Source: Scalesia atractyloides
Taxonomy: Eukaryota; Streptophyta; Magnoliopsida; Asterales; Asteraceae
Reading direction: 5' to 3'
Length of the DNA: 64,000 nucleotides
Assembly (NCBI GenBank): GCA_947069175.1
Contig: CAMTDV010000027.1
Span: forward strand, 44,467,369-44,531,368
The notes under the pieces: generated by a model
Told to the model about the DNA's origin: nothing
The model's database searches: none
What the model saw: the letters and a program-made list of their open reading frames with translations, nothing else
Made by a program: the position numbers and the translations under genes
Shown here: one piece after another, positions 43,101-55,000 of the stretch
Position numbering within the stretch: the stretch's first letter is position 1
Layout: every line of letters begins with the position of its first letter

Positions 43101-44726
43101 ATGGAGAAAGACGATAACAACTACCCGGTATGAACACACCAACCCTAAATATATAACTTTCTATATTTACTCACTATGTTGTTTTACACTGAATTCCTAC
43201 TCTTGCAGGGAGGTTTTATAGGGGTTGAGTTTAATGGTCATGATCATCAACATCACCATGAAGAAGATGATGACCAACACCATGATCATCTTCATCAGAA
43301 TGGGAATCAAATGGTGGATTACTTGCTCAACAATCCATTACAACACCTACCTAATTCGGGTGGCTTTTGTAGCTCGAATTCGTTAGACAAGTTGAGCTTC
43401 GCAGATGTGATGCAGTTTGCAGATCTTGGACAAAAGTTGGCTTTGAATCAAAGCAAAAGATGTCACGGACAAGATGAAGATGAACAGACCGGGATAGATT
43501 CGGTTTACTTCTTGAAGTTCCCTGTTTTGAACGAACGGGTTCCAGAAGATCATCAGTCTTTATTGACACCTCTTGGAGACGACGAAAACAAGGAAGCAGC
43601 TAGGGTTTATGAAGGAGCACCTGTTGGAATTCAATATGTTGGTGAAGATGTTCTTAAAACCCTAGTTGTTGAAGGGAAGAACAAGAGAAAGAGAACAAGA
43701 ACTATAAAGACTAGTGAAGAAGTTGAGAGCCAAAGAATGACTCATATCGCGGTTGAAAGAAACCGAAGGAAGCAAATGAACGAACATTTAAGTATGTTAC
43801 GGTCTCTCATGCCAGGATCTTATGTTCAAAGGGTACGCGTTTATTGAATTATATATAAAGTTATGAATTCAAATACTAAGACGACATATCCGAAATGGTG
43901 TCTCATGAACACAATGTTATGAGTTCAAATCCTTATAAAACGTGTTCTAATTAATTACACTACTAGAAAACTAGCCAATTATATTAAAACTGTCATATTT
44001 TTTTTGTCCTGGTTAATTGCTAATTTTGAAACACTTTAAATGTCCATTTTTCTAATAGTGTTTTCGTCATTAAAAGTTGGTTGTTGATAATATTATACGA
44101 ATGATAGGGTGATCAAGCATCAATTATCGGTGGGGCGATCGAGTTTGTGAGAGAGTTAGAGCAACTCTTGCAATGTCTAGAGTCACAAAAACGACGAAGA
44201 CTCTACGGTGACACTCCAAGAGCGGTAGGAGATTCTTCGGCTCTACCAGTCATGCAGCAAACTCAACAAGGTCCGCCGATGGCAATGTTTTACTCCTCAC
44301 CGGATGATCAGATGAAGCTGGTGGAATACGTTGGTGTACTGAAGGAGGACACGGCGGAATGCAAGTCGGGTGTGGCTGATGTTGAAGTGAGATTACTAGG
44401 GTTTGATGCAATGATCAAGATTTTGTGTAGTAGAAGACCTGGTCAGCTTATTAAAACCATTTCTGCCCTTGAAGATTTACAATTTGATATCCTTCATACC
44501 AACGTTACAACCATTGAACAAACTGTGCTCTATTCATTCAATGTTAAGGTATAAGTTATAACCAGTTTGTCATGTTTTTAAAGTTGATTCATTTGTGTTT
44601 TTTGAAACACGTTGGATGATCGATATATTAATGTAGGTTGCTAGTGAAGCCAGGTCTTCTGCTGAAGAGATAGCGAATTCGGTACAACAAATAATTGGTT
44701 TTGTGCACGCAAATACAAGTACATGA
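43101..44726 (+). CDS. FAMA: FAMA-like bHLH transcription factor (guard-cell differentiation)
   Basis: Four exons: 43101-43127, 43209-43832, 44108-44548 and 44637-44726, giving 393 residues (Arabidopsis FAMA is about 414). All three introns (81, 275 and 88 bp) begin GT and end AG. FAMA dimerises with SCRM/ICE1 proteins and binds E-boxes in the nucleus to drive the last step of stomatal guard-cell formation. The basic region has the His188-Glu192-Arg196 set, and the helix-loop-helix reads MNEHLSMLRSLMPGSYVQR then GDQASIIGGAIEFVRELE, with intron 2 between them. LQCLE (238-242) is the LxCxE motif used to bind retinoblastoma-related protein. An upstream FADVMQFADLGQKLALNQ and the C-terminal SMF/ACT-like domain (VRLLGFDAMIKIL onward) are typical of FAMA, not SPCH or MUTE. 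Residues 20-38 hold nine His. No stop or frameshift is seen. Confidence 0.95.
43128..43208 (+). other. FAMA intron 1
   Basis: Starts GTATGA and ends CTCTTGCAG, splitting CCG and GGA codons in phase 0. It separates a 9-codon first exon from the rest. The first exon is short enough to be missed, in which case a wrong in-intron start such as the ATG at 43176 would be chosen. Confidence 0.85.
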
Positions 44727-46431
44727 TGATGAAAGTTTCTACTATCATATACCACTCTTCAGAATATAATGCGTTTGGTATTTCAGATAATTAATTATAT
44801 TATTAACCTATTTTAACCAGGTTATATTAACCCGTATGTAGTAGTAATAGTAGTGACATGCTCTTTTAAGACGTTATATTATGATGTTTTATATTCTTTG
44901 CTTGCGACATTTGATATATTTAATGTACGAGGTCTTTACGGTAGATGTTAGAGCAAAGGGTACACTATTGTTAGGGTTTACATCAAGGGTCCATCTTGGA
45001 TATTATTTTTATGGAAACATAATTACGGTAGTCGAGTCAATTTACACTTGTAGTAGTTAACTCGGGTTGTATTTTATTATAAAAAAGTAAGAAGTTATCT
45101 ATAACGTATATAAATGGTAGAACCAAAACTTTTTATTGTTAATTCAAACAATTTTTAAGGCAGTGGGTCTTGACCCCTGATTAAATATGGTTAAAGTACT
45201 CTAATTAAACTCTCTAAATAGTTGTATCTATTCATTATTTGAATAGTATAATGTTAAGTTTAGCGAAAAAAAGAATCTAAGTGACCTTTAACTGAGATAT
45301 GTGTGGCAATAATGTCTTTGTTTTCTTCGTACGAGTATCATCTCATATTCGTATTATTAATTCTTTCATATTAAAGCATCTCAATCGCACTAAGTTTGAG
45401 AGAAAAAAGTAAATAATATTAAAGAAGTCGAACTCAAACCTTTCACATAAGAAATATGTAAACAACTAGTGATTATTTTGTCGATTTGGTTCCTTTAAAT
45501 ATAAAAAATAAAAAGGTCAACGTGGGTGTTGGTTGTAAGCTAAGAAACGAGTTTGACTTGGAAGGGTTTTGACTTGTCAGAATTAATGAATTTGGAGGTA
45601 TTATTCTCTCCATTTCCAAACATCAGAACCCACCATATGTCTTGTCCCTCAAAATTAATATTGGGATGTATATTTCTTTCATTAGTTTATATGACCATGT
45701 AATAATATTGGGATGTATACTTCTTTCATAGTTTATATGACCATGTAATGTATAAAGATATAGATACACTAAAACGTTAAGAGTATTCACGTTCAACCCA
45801 CAAAATTATATGAGAGAGGTTTTTATTTTATGAAAAGTGGTTTTAGGAGGTTGTAAGTGGTTGTGAGTAGAGAAGAGAAAAAATGTTACTATTTATCTGC
45901 AAATTTAAGGGAACATTGTTCACCCTTTATAATTTTTTAATATAGTTTGAAAGTAATTGTGAGTGAAAGAGCAGATAATATAATGACAAAAGTATTATTT
46001 ATTTGAACAGTAAAGAGAAAAGATAATAATTTTTAATATGATATAGAGTAAAAAAAAGAGGGTTGGATGTGAATGCTCTTAGACATGTGAATTTTCGCTC
46101 GGTCTATATGGTTGATAGGTCATAAAGCAGTTTTGTTTGATAAACATAGTTTGAATGTGGTGTAACGCAATATGTCATATATAGTATGCCAAGATTTATA
46201 TTGTACTCGTTGATCTAGTTAACCTAGTGGGAAGTCAATAAAGATGACTATAGGTATGATTAAATAAGTGAGGATATGAAACCGAACTTAATGAGTTCTA
46301 TTTGTACACCCACCAATTCAATTAGGCAAAACATAAACCAATTAGCCACCTAGTGTCATAAGATTATCAATTTAATGTTTAAAGATATACTCAAACTCCT
46401 TAATTTTCTGCATGCGACTTGCGAGACCTCC
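44727..46431. other. Intergenic region downstream of FAMA
   Basis: No gene recognised. A tandem duplication of about 47 bp lies at 45657-45703 and 45704-45749 (AATATTGGGATGTATATTTC and its near copy). The rest is AT-rich with no LTR or terminal repeat detected. Confidence 0.5.
45657..45749. repeat. 47-bp tandem duplication
   Basis: Two adjacent copies, both running AATATTGGGATGTATA to ATGACCATGTAAT, differ by one substitution and a 1-bp indel (CATTAGTTT versus CATAGTTT). A recent small duplication. Confidence 0.9.
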
Positions 46432-47560
46432 CTTTGACCTAGGGGCGTACCCACCTTTTAGCCAATGTGGGCGGACGCATCAGTTGAAAAAATTAGTGTT
46501 AGCTTCTGGCAAAAATCCCGACCGCATCCCTAGGAAATTCTCGTCCGCATCCCTTGGATATTTTCGACCGCCCCCTTAGGAAAAAGTGTTATGAATTTAA
46601 AAAAAATTAAGTAAACTCTAATTTTTATTAAAATACAACCTAAATTCTTGATTTATATAATTATTAACCACTCTATATTAACCCAATTAACAATCACTTA
46701 CCCTTTACTCCTTTAATCCAATAAAGTATACATAATCCAATTACCCAAGTTTAATCCATTCTAATTTGAACAAAAATAAAATAACCCATCCCGCCGTTGT
46801 TTCCCCTTCTCCCTCAGCTCCCGCTCTCTTGTTTTTTGCCGGAGAAAAGTGAAATTTGGCCACCATTCCACGCAAATAGAAGGAACATCACGCAATCAGG
46901 TATGATTCGATTATTTAAGTTTTTATTCTTGTGTTTATTTGGATTTTTATGAGAAATAGAGTTGTAAAACGTTTGAAATTTTTAATTATTTTGATGTTAT
47001 TTAAAACTGTAGTAGGGTGATTTTGTTGTTTTAGTTTGTTTAAATGGTTAGTTACAAGAAATCAATAACTAGGGCTTGAAATTAAACTTGAAAAGTATGA
47101 AGTTTGATGATGATTGTTTAAGACTTTAAGTGTTTAGTGTTGTTTTTAATGGTGTTGTTGTTTTATAAAGACCAAGGTATGCCATAGATAAGTTTTTATT
47201 TTTGGTTGTTTTATTTAATTATTAGGAAAAACAGAAGTAGGAAGAGTTGGAACTTTGGTACTTTTTTGTTGTTACTTTACTTATTCATGATGGTTTTTTA
47301 TGTTATTTACTTGTTTGACTTGAAACTTTGTTTGTTAATATGATAGGAGTTAGGAACTAGGGTTTCATTATTTGAAAATTGAAATTTACCCGACCCGACC
47401 CACTATGAAACTTTTTTTATTTATGTTTACTTGTTTTACATCACCTGACCCGATCCGACCCGCTATGAACCAATATTTTTATATAGTTAGGGGCTTAAAA
47501 TATTTAAAAATTTTCGCACCCCCACGAAAAAATTCATAGGTCCGCTAATGCTTTGACCTA
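46432..47560. mobile_element. Non-autonomous DNA transposon, hAT-like, ~1.1 kb
   Basis: The element (46442-47550) is flanked by a perfect direct repeat CTTTGACCTA (46432-46441 and 47551-47560). hAT elements make 8-bp duplications and MULEs 9-bp, so two or one of the bases may match by chance. Ends are related in inverted orientation: GGGGCGTACCCACC at left, and CATTAGCGGACCTATG as the complement of the right end. A CCGCCCCC-rich left end and a CGCACCCCCACG right end fit hAT-type repeats. The interior holds no transposase. A short CT-rich stretch at 46795-46830 resembles a 5' leader, perhaps a captured gene fragment. Confidence 0.65.
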
Positions 47561-48479
47561 TTGTGTTTTTTCGTTTTTAATTCCCCTGGTCCATCGACTT
47601 CGTTTAGAGTATCCACCACGCAGGTGAAAGTCAAAAATCCAAACCCGTTACATCATTACAAACCTAAATCATTCAAACCATACTTTTTCCTTCAATACTA
47701 AACCATTCCAAACATACATATTACACTCCACTTTTACAAATGTGTGTATGTGGTACTGACTTAAACAAATCGGACTGGTTTGCTAGACGAAACTGGATCA
47801 CCAAAGTCAATCTCTCACAACGCGAGGGTGGTCCAGGATTTGTATTCCGCTTTTGGACGTGGGGTTTGGACCGCCCTGGGTTATTGTTGCTCTTAGGCTT
47901 TTGTATGGGCTGTCACTTGTTCTCATTTGGGCTTACCAACTAATTTATGCATCAACAAAAACCGAATCAACTTCCATAATCATAGCCCATTTAAATTTGT
48001 TTTGCCTTTTAATCTTATACCAAAAAAAAAAATTAAATCAAGTTCCAAGGTATTTACAAATTACAACCCAAATATAATTAATTACTAGTAATAGGATGCG
48101 TAAGGATGCGTCGCAGGATTGTAGCAAACATTAAGTGGATTAGTCCAAACGTTATGTGATGATTAATTATATGAAAACACACGTTTCAAATATAACCTAT
48201 ATAAGCATTGTGGCTGGATCAAAGCGTAAAGTAAATCGAATCCAACGTATTATATGTGATCAAACTCATACATAGAAAACACAAAAAATTTATATATATA
48301 TAAATTGTATATAAAAGAAAAAAGTAACATGTGTAATCAAAAGGGATTAATTACAGCTGTTAAAAAAATATAAAAACACATAAAATAACAAAAGAAAACA
48401 CATTGATAAACATAAGTGTTTTGTAAAATGAAACGACCAAAGTCAAGAAGTGTAATATATAATAAAATATTAATTTATA
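47561..48479. other. Intergenic, no supported gene
   Basis: A 67-codon frame at 47740-47943 is open (MCVCGTDLNKSDWFARRNW), with no family recognised. Otherwise AT-rich and low complexity. No LTR or gene boundary seen. Confidence 0.4.
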
Positions 48480-48720
48480 TGTCGCGTGTTGCGACGGGGT
48501 CGCACGTAGATTAACTTTAATTTATATTATTGAATGAAAGTGTATTATATTTAACTCACTTGGTTCGGAGTAAAATTTACGTCGAAATGTAGAACAATTG
48601 AAAACGTACATAAAATAAGCATTACATATTATATTTAATCTGACTTATTTAAAAATAATAGAAATTACACTGAAATGTAAAGTAAAGGAATCAAATGAGT
48701 AAACTCGAAACTTTAGAAAC
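48480..48720. repeat. Second copy of the dispersed AT-rich repeat, with GTCGC palindrome
   Basis: Shares several stretches with 42262-42425. Starts near GTCGCGTGTTGCGAC (48481-48495), whose arms GTCGC/GCGAC are perfect, a feature also seen at LTR remnants elsewhere in this window. Confidence 0.55.
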
Positions 48721-50560
48721 TCAAGAGAATAAAATGATATTATACAAAGTTTTTAAACATAGTGACAAATTAGTTTTTAACATAAATTAGCAAACAGGAG
48801 TTATTAGCGAAAACTTAAGTTAGTAAGAAACTGAATAGCTTAAAGCTATATTATACATAGCTATCTTATATATGATATAGAGTTAAATTTGAAATATTAG
48901 AATCCAAGAGAATTAGTTTGTTGTAAAAATGAATGGAAAACCCTCTCATTTTGCTATTTAAAATCGCATAAAATTTGATGGTATTCATATTTCTTGTATT
49001 TTCTATATATACGTCACATTAAATAATCAAACATATTTTTTTTTATTTTTACGCTTTGAAGAGGTTAGGAAAACTAATACAAAAGAAAGTCATTTAAATT
49101 TAACCGAATGATCATTCACATCCATTTATCCTATATTCAATTTAATTACATGTTATAGCTCATTTTTCTCCACAGCCTACAAAACATAAAAACCTATAAA
49201 GTAAAATTTAGTGCATTTGTAATATAAGTAATATCAATTAAGTGTGTTTAAAATGCACCGATCAAATATTATATACTATACTAGATTATAACCTAAGAAC
49301 TTCATGGTTAGAAAAATTTATTTATATTAATCATAAGTGTATAAATAAAAATAAAAATAATACAAACCAAATTATGTATTACATAAATTACTAACAAAGT
49401 GAAAATACAAATCTTAGCTAAATTAAACACGTATAATATAATGATTTCAAAGGATGCTTCTCATTCGCGATATTTATGTATTCAATGATCTATACGACAA
49501 TATCCTGATTGTTTTTCATGTAACTATACGACAATGATCTACTAACAAGAAGTAGCATTTCATTGGTCGTAATTATAACCTTTGCATCAATGTTGATCAC
49601 AGTATCTTTGCTGAGATTGCCAACAATGTCTTCAGTCATTGTTCTGCACTCATAATCCATAATTTGGAATATGATAGCACACACCATGTAAGTATAAACA
49701 AAGCGAGCGATAACCTTTAATAAGTTTGATATCCCTTTTCATTTTCAGAACTATAAATATTGTAATGATTTTAAAAGCATCATAAAAACTAAATTAACTT
49801 CTAAAACTATTCCAACATCTTGATAGAATTCATTTTATCATTTAAGTCTCGTTTTCGGAATTCAAATATCTTCACCATAAGTCATCAATATATAGCTCAT
49901 CATTATACTGATGATATACATAAAGCCAATATGGTTGGTAAAGTTGTTGATCGAATAATTGAAACCCGAAGTAACAACTTCCCACAATCGGGATTTAGTT
50001 CAAGAAATACCTATATTTATTGAAGATATCTTGTAATTTCACTACATAAACCTGCACCACACCACAATGCAGGTCCATATTGTATCAAAGTTCATTTAGA
50101 AGGACTTAGAATGGATACATCTTCTACCCTTCTAGGGGTTCAAATTGTTTTTTCTTATTACTTTTTTTATGTTGCATTTATAAAAATTTAGTAAGCAATT
50201 GTGATAGCTTAGCAAATTACATAAAGGCTACGTATATTTTGAATAAACTACTAAGAGACTGTAATGTAAATCATGAGTATGATAAACATCATGCGCAAAT
50301 AATGAAAAACAAAATACAACAAAAAAATATGATTTATGATTTATGACGTACTCAATAGCTCACCATTGACACCAATAGAGTTCTTGCATTTTCCCTTCCA
50401 ATTCGTTACCACTCAAAAATCATGAGAAGCAAGTAAATATAAAAACGTAAATCAATCTATACTACTTAATAAAACAATTATCTAGGGGATACATGACATC
50501 TATCTAGAGCCATTTCATTGTGTTTTCCCGTATAAAAGTTATTTGTTATTTAGATACCGG
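48721..50560. other. AT-rich region, no confident gene
   Basis: Only short frames (for example 49490-49687 minus and 49820-50023 plus), without recognisable domains. It could be a decayed transposon interior. Nothing else identified. Confidence 0.35.
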
Positions 50561-50977
50561 TTACGCGGACCATATTTGCTATTTGGGTTAATAATCTCGC
50601 ATATATATAAGCATTATAACCCGACTTCAGACCAACTTAACCCTAATTTTGTTCCAGCTTCAACCATTCACCCTCTCTCTTCTCTGTGTTCTCTCCATTG
50701 AAGCAACTTTCAATCAGCCAAAAACGAACGTCATTAACGATTCTTTGTGGAAGATGAAGGTTGTTGGCAGATTTCAATCAACCGTTCAAACCATTTACTT
50801 AAAGAAATGGCTTCCTCTTCGTCTTTCCTCCGCTAGCATCCTTCAGGTTACAAACTCTAGCGCACACACTCTTTTTTTACTGTCCTCTGCTATGTCATCC
50901 TGGAAGCTCATCGCCACCCTTCTCTACTCCAATTTTCATCGCTCTCTATCTAGATCTCTGTTCACTACCGCCGTTAG
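50561..50977 (+). pseudogene. Possible 5' end of a gene, cut by a repeat
   Basis: CGCATATATATAAGCATTAT at 50598-50617 is a good TATA-like signal. About 30 bp later the sequence becomes C/T-rich and an open frame begins (50649 or a later Met). It runs in frame until TGTCACACCCCCTTTT at 50978, which is a typical plant LTR start. The encoded peptide is Ser/Leu-rich and matches nothing I recognise, so it could be a targeting-peptide-like exon or chance. Confidence 0.3.
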
Positions 50978-53440
50978 TGTCACACCCCCTTTTTCCCGGT
51001 GGGCTTGGATGTGAGATTTGAGCGTGATGATTTGCATATATGTTTCACGACATAGCGAATAGGAGTTTATGTATTAAAGTACAAGTATCAAAAATCCTCA
51101 AATTATATTAAAATTTTATAATGTCAAATATTCGATTCAAGTATCCCAAAGGTAGGATCTAAAAAACTGGATTCTGAGGCACATAGGTTTTTTGCTATAG
51201 AGCCGCAAATTCTAAAGCTTTTTTTATTGAGCCTTATCCCGCCTACTATTGAGATTCATCACCTGTATATTATTCTTTAAAAATACATCATCTTTCGCTA
51301 GTAAATACAAATAATCGAATCATTAGTAAAATAATAAAAATCATTCGCGGGTCATTGGGATTTTCTTGTTACCAGATTTACATGCTTGTCACATTCGGGA
51401 TCAAGTGTTCAAAAGCGGATTTTGAGTAATATACAACACCATATATTTTTTTGTGTATGCCTACACCCCACAGTTTAGTGGCCATTTCAATAAATGAATC
51501 GGGACACCCAGATACGATACTATTAACCCCCAAATTTTTATGTTAATCAACCAATACAAATTAAAATCAGGTTATCAACATTCTAAAAGCATTTGCCCAT
51601 TGCAATACCCGGACCAAGTGGTTTTGTAACATATCCCAAGTTTTATAGAATACAAGTAGTTAAAAAGTATTTTTTCCCCTGCTAGCTGTGCTCTCAGTGT
51701 ATTTGGTTCTTTAGCACAACCGAATTCAAAGTTTATAATTCTATAGTGTGATTACTAGGAGGCTTGATCTATTGCAAAATACATCTATTTCCGGTGTATA
51801 GTTTGTATAATTTTCGATAAGTTTGGTGTCGTTTTGTTGTTGTTTTGCAAGATACTTAGTATTTTGTGTTTTGCAGGTGTCTGGAGGAGAATAGAAGCTA
51901 AAACGGGCGAAAACGAGTTAAAATGTAGAAAACCAAGCCTCTAGACGAGTCGCGAAGTGATTAGGAAGTGAAACAAAGAAAAGTGTAAGAAAAAGCCCCT
52001 GTCGCGGCGCATGACAGGGTGGAGCCAAAGTCCTTGCGTAACGTGAGGGGGGGAAACTAACTTGCGTGTTTATTATGTTGTCGCGTCACGCGACATAGAT
52101 ACCTTATACTCGTCGCGCGATGCGATGGGTTCAAAAATTGGGAAAAGTTTGTTTCTTTATCAAGTTTCGATATACTAAACCCTAAGATGACTTTTACAGA
52201 CATTATTCAACACTTGGATGAACTAAGACAACTGAGTGACGAATGTTGGAGCATACGAAGGCTAAGGTTGAAGATTTGAAGCAACGGATCGAGATCTCTC
52301 GGGTGTTCATCATTCGGGTTTCAAGTTTCTTTGTTTTCCTTGATTCAATGCATGTTTGCTAAATTCGTTATGACTTATGATTGTGTTTTAATTATGATAT
52401 CCATCTAAACACTTTGTTACTACCTAGGTTTAATGATGAATATTTGTTGTTGATTGCTAAACTTTTGGTTTTTGATAACGAAGTTGATAGATTAATACTC
52501 TAGTAACGTATCTTGTTCATGAAGTCAAATGTTATGCATGCTTATTACTTATTTAAACTCTTTCTTAAGTTCCACTTGTGTCTTTTGTGATGGTCTGTGA
52601 TATATGAATGCTACTTAGGTTGCCAACTGTGTGTTTGCGATTAGTTTACGGTTAATTGTATACGTTTCCCGCAGGAACTGTGACTAAAGATTTAGAGGTT
52701 TTAAGTGTTCTGCCTAGTCCAATAGTTTTGAGGTGAGGATTAGTTAGGTTTATCTTCTTATCTTGAAAGTTTAGGGTTTGATTACGTGTGAGCAAATCTT
52801 CCTTAATTCTCATCTTATTGTTGCTTACTTAAATATGATGAATTGTTCGTAGATTACCCTTTACACTTTAGAGTGCTTTGAGATTATCGCGTTGTGATGT
52901 AGACTGTCTTTTGGGGTACTTTAGTATTGTTGTATTCGCTATGAGACTATTCGACTAACCGTAGAGTTTAACAACTTTTAGGTTTCTTTTAGTTGACATC
53001 CCTGAGAAGGGTCGAGGATACTCTAGGATTTCCTATTAGTTTAGTATCATAGATCCCGATTCCATCTAGTTACTGTTACCGTTAGAAAACCATGATTCAC
53101 AAATAGGATTCCAAACCAAGAAAGTGCTTTTCCATCATCTGATCTCGACTCTAGTAAAGTCCGTGTCTTATTCAGTTATAGGTAATCTTTTAATTAATTG
53201 CAATTAGGTTGTTAGAAAACCCCCTTCAAAACAGAAAAACGATTAAGTCGAGTCAGCATAGATAAGTAATCGAGTCTAGTTTCCGTTTTCAATAGAGTCT
53301 CGTGGGATCGATACTCGGGCTTCTTAGGATGTACTACGTTGACCGCTACACTTATCGATTGTGTGGTTTAGGTTTAGAGAGTCTTAGTTTATAAATATAG
53401 AACTTAGAGTGTCTAGGTTAGGATTAATTTAGGAAGTGAT
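50978..53440 (+). repeat. Gypsy LTR-like sequence, Athila/Tat style
   Basis: Starts TGTCACACCCCCTTTT. It contains TTTGTGTTTTGCAGGTGTCT at 51864-51883, the same TTTGTGTTTTGCAGGT string as in each array unit, then GC-rich palindromes (52001-52015, 52080-52094, 52111-52126). It ends with GTGGGATCGATACTCGGGC and CTACACTTATCGATTGTG near 53300-53365, as in Athila/Tat LTR ends. At about 53440 it switches to Copia gag spacer. It may be more than one fragment. Confidence 0.5.
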
Positions 53441-55000
53441 GTCCAACATTGATGTGGTTTGTGAAAATGTTGAAACAAAGATTACAACGGATGTTACTAA
53501 AGAAACTTTTGGTGAAGAAAAGGTTGATTAAGAAATGGTAAATCCTCTGTCTAACCCATGAGATTCTAGTGTTTTCGAAGGAGTGTGTGATTGTGCCATG
53601 ATGGCTGCTGCTAAGGTATCACCTCAAGTCCTTAAAGACTTATGTTTAGACAATGTATATTGCTTTTGCTAACATTAAAGAGGTCAATGAAAAACTTAGA
53701 AACAATATCTTAAATGATGAAATTCAGTTTGAAAAACTAACAAAAGAGTTAAAACTAAAACTGTTTGAAAAGGATAGTGAAATCAGCAGTCTCAAACATG
53801 AATCAAGCATAACCAAGAACCAACTTCAAACTATGATAGAAAAATATCAAAGTTGTAAAAAGGAGCTGGAATCTACCCAAATCACATGTAAGAAATGGGT
53901 AGAATTCTACAAAGGTTAAGAGTTGATGTTAGAATCACAAATCAAAAGAAATGTAAAATTTGGTGTAGGTATTCTAAAACACGACCAAGTTTCTCAAAAG
54001 ACTGTTGTAAATGATTGTGGTTTGGTTGAAATTATTCCAATAAACTTGGCTGGTCAAGAAATTAAAGTCACTGAACCTAATGGAAAGAAAATTGTTCTAG
54101 AAAGACTACAAGAATCCTCAACTTTTGAGCAGATTGAGAAGTATCAATTCAAACCTACCTGGTCAGATAAGTGTGACATTCTTGAAAACTTTAAACAAAT
54201 GGATTTCTCAACCATTGAAGGTGTAAAACACCTCAAGTCAAGATCATTCCCTTAAAGACCTTCCAGCAGATGCTACATCATCTGTTGACAAAAAGGGTTA
54301 AAAGGGAAGAAGAGAGAAAAGATAACAAACTTGTTTTGTGATTTTTGTGAAAAGAAGAATCATGTTACTAAAAACTGTTTTCTTCTAAAAGCGTATGATA
54401 TTAACAAAACAAGTGTATTTATTGATGCACCTCATTGTATCATGTGTGGCAAGAAGAATCACAAGTGTAATTATTGATGCGATTCAAGAGTGTGTTTATC
54501 TCAAAAATTTTGATGTCAAAAGAAATGAGTATAAATCTAGAGAGGTTCAGATAATAAACAATTGAAAGAAAGAAAAGAGTATAAATCTAGAGAGTTCAAG
54601 AAAAGAAAAGACCAAACAGACCTTTGTCCCAGTCCAAACATCTGTTACCAAACAATTGAATATAAGCTCTGTTTCTAGAGCGGTTCAGGTAACAGATGCA
54701 CCACCAGCTAATAACTTTCCAAGAGAATATGGCCAACTAACTTATAAAAGTGTACCACTTGGTTATGAGGTCTACAAAAGACCCTCAAAACCAAGAGTAA
54801 ACAAGCATTCTCATGGTTATAATCATTTTATATGAAATGGTTCACAACAGATGTTTCAAAAATTTGTTCAAAACTCTGACCATCTTCCTAGACTTGAGGT
54901 TGACATGTTTGTGACCCATCTAAAGCCATTTTGGCTTTGGACACTCACCAAAACTAACATGTTACTAATGTGTAGGGAGCTTCTATTTGCCTTGATAGTT
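53441..55000 (+). pseudogene. Copia gag spacer and second zinc knuckle
   Basis: Coiled-coil region at 53653-53919 (NIKEVNEKLRNNILNDEIQ), homologous to 20250-20500. Then a segment with VEIIPINLAGQEIKVTEPNG, and near 54340 an intact-looking knuckle CDFCEKKNHVTKNC, followed by CIMCGKKNHKCN. In the larger copy this knuckle has lost Cys residues. Stops and frame changes at 53918, 54255 and beyond. Confidence 0.75.

Noticed and set aside
43176..43208. ATG at 43176 as the start of the FAMA-like protein
   Set aside because: It lies inside a GT...CAG intron. The upstream MEKDDNNYP exon matches the MDKD-type start of FAMA and splices in frame.
49490..49687. Possible replication-protein-A-like or Helitron fragment on the minus strand
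   Set aside because: I could not find a convincing OB-fold motif or Helitron ends (TC...CTRR with hairpin) around it.
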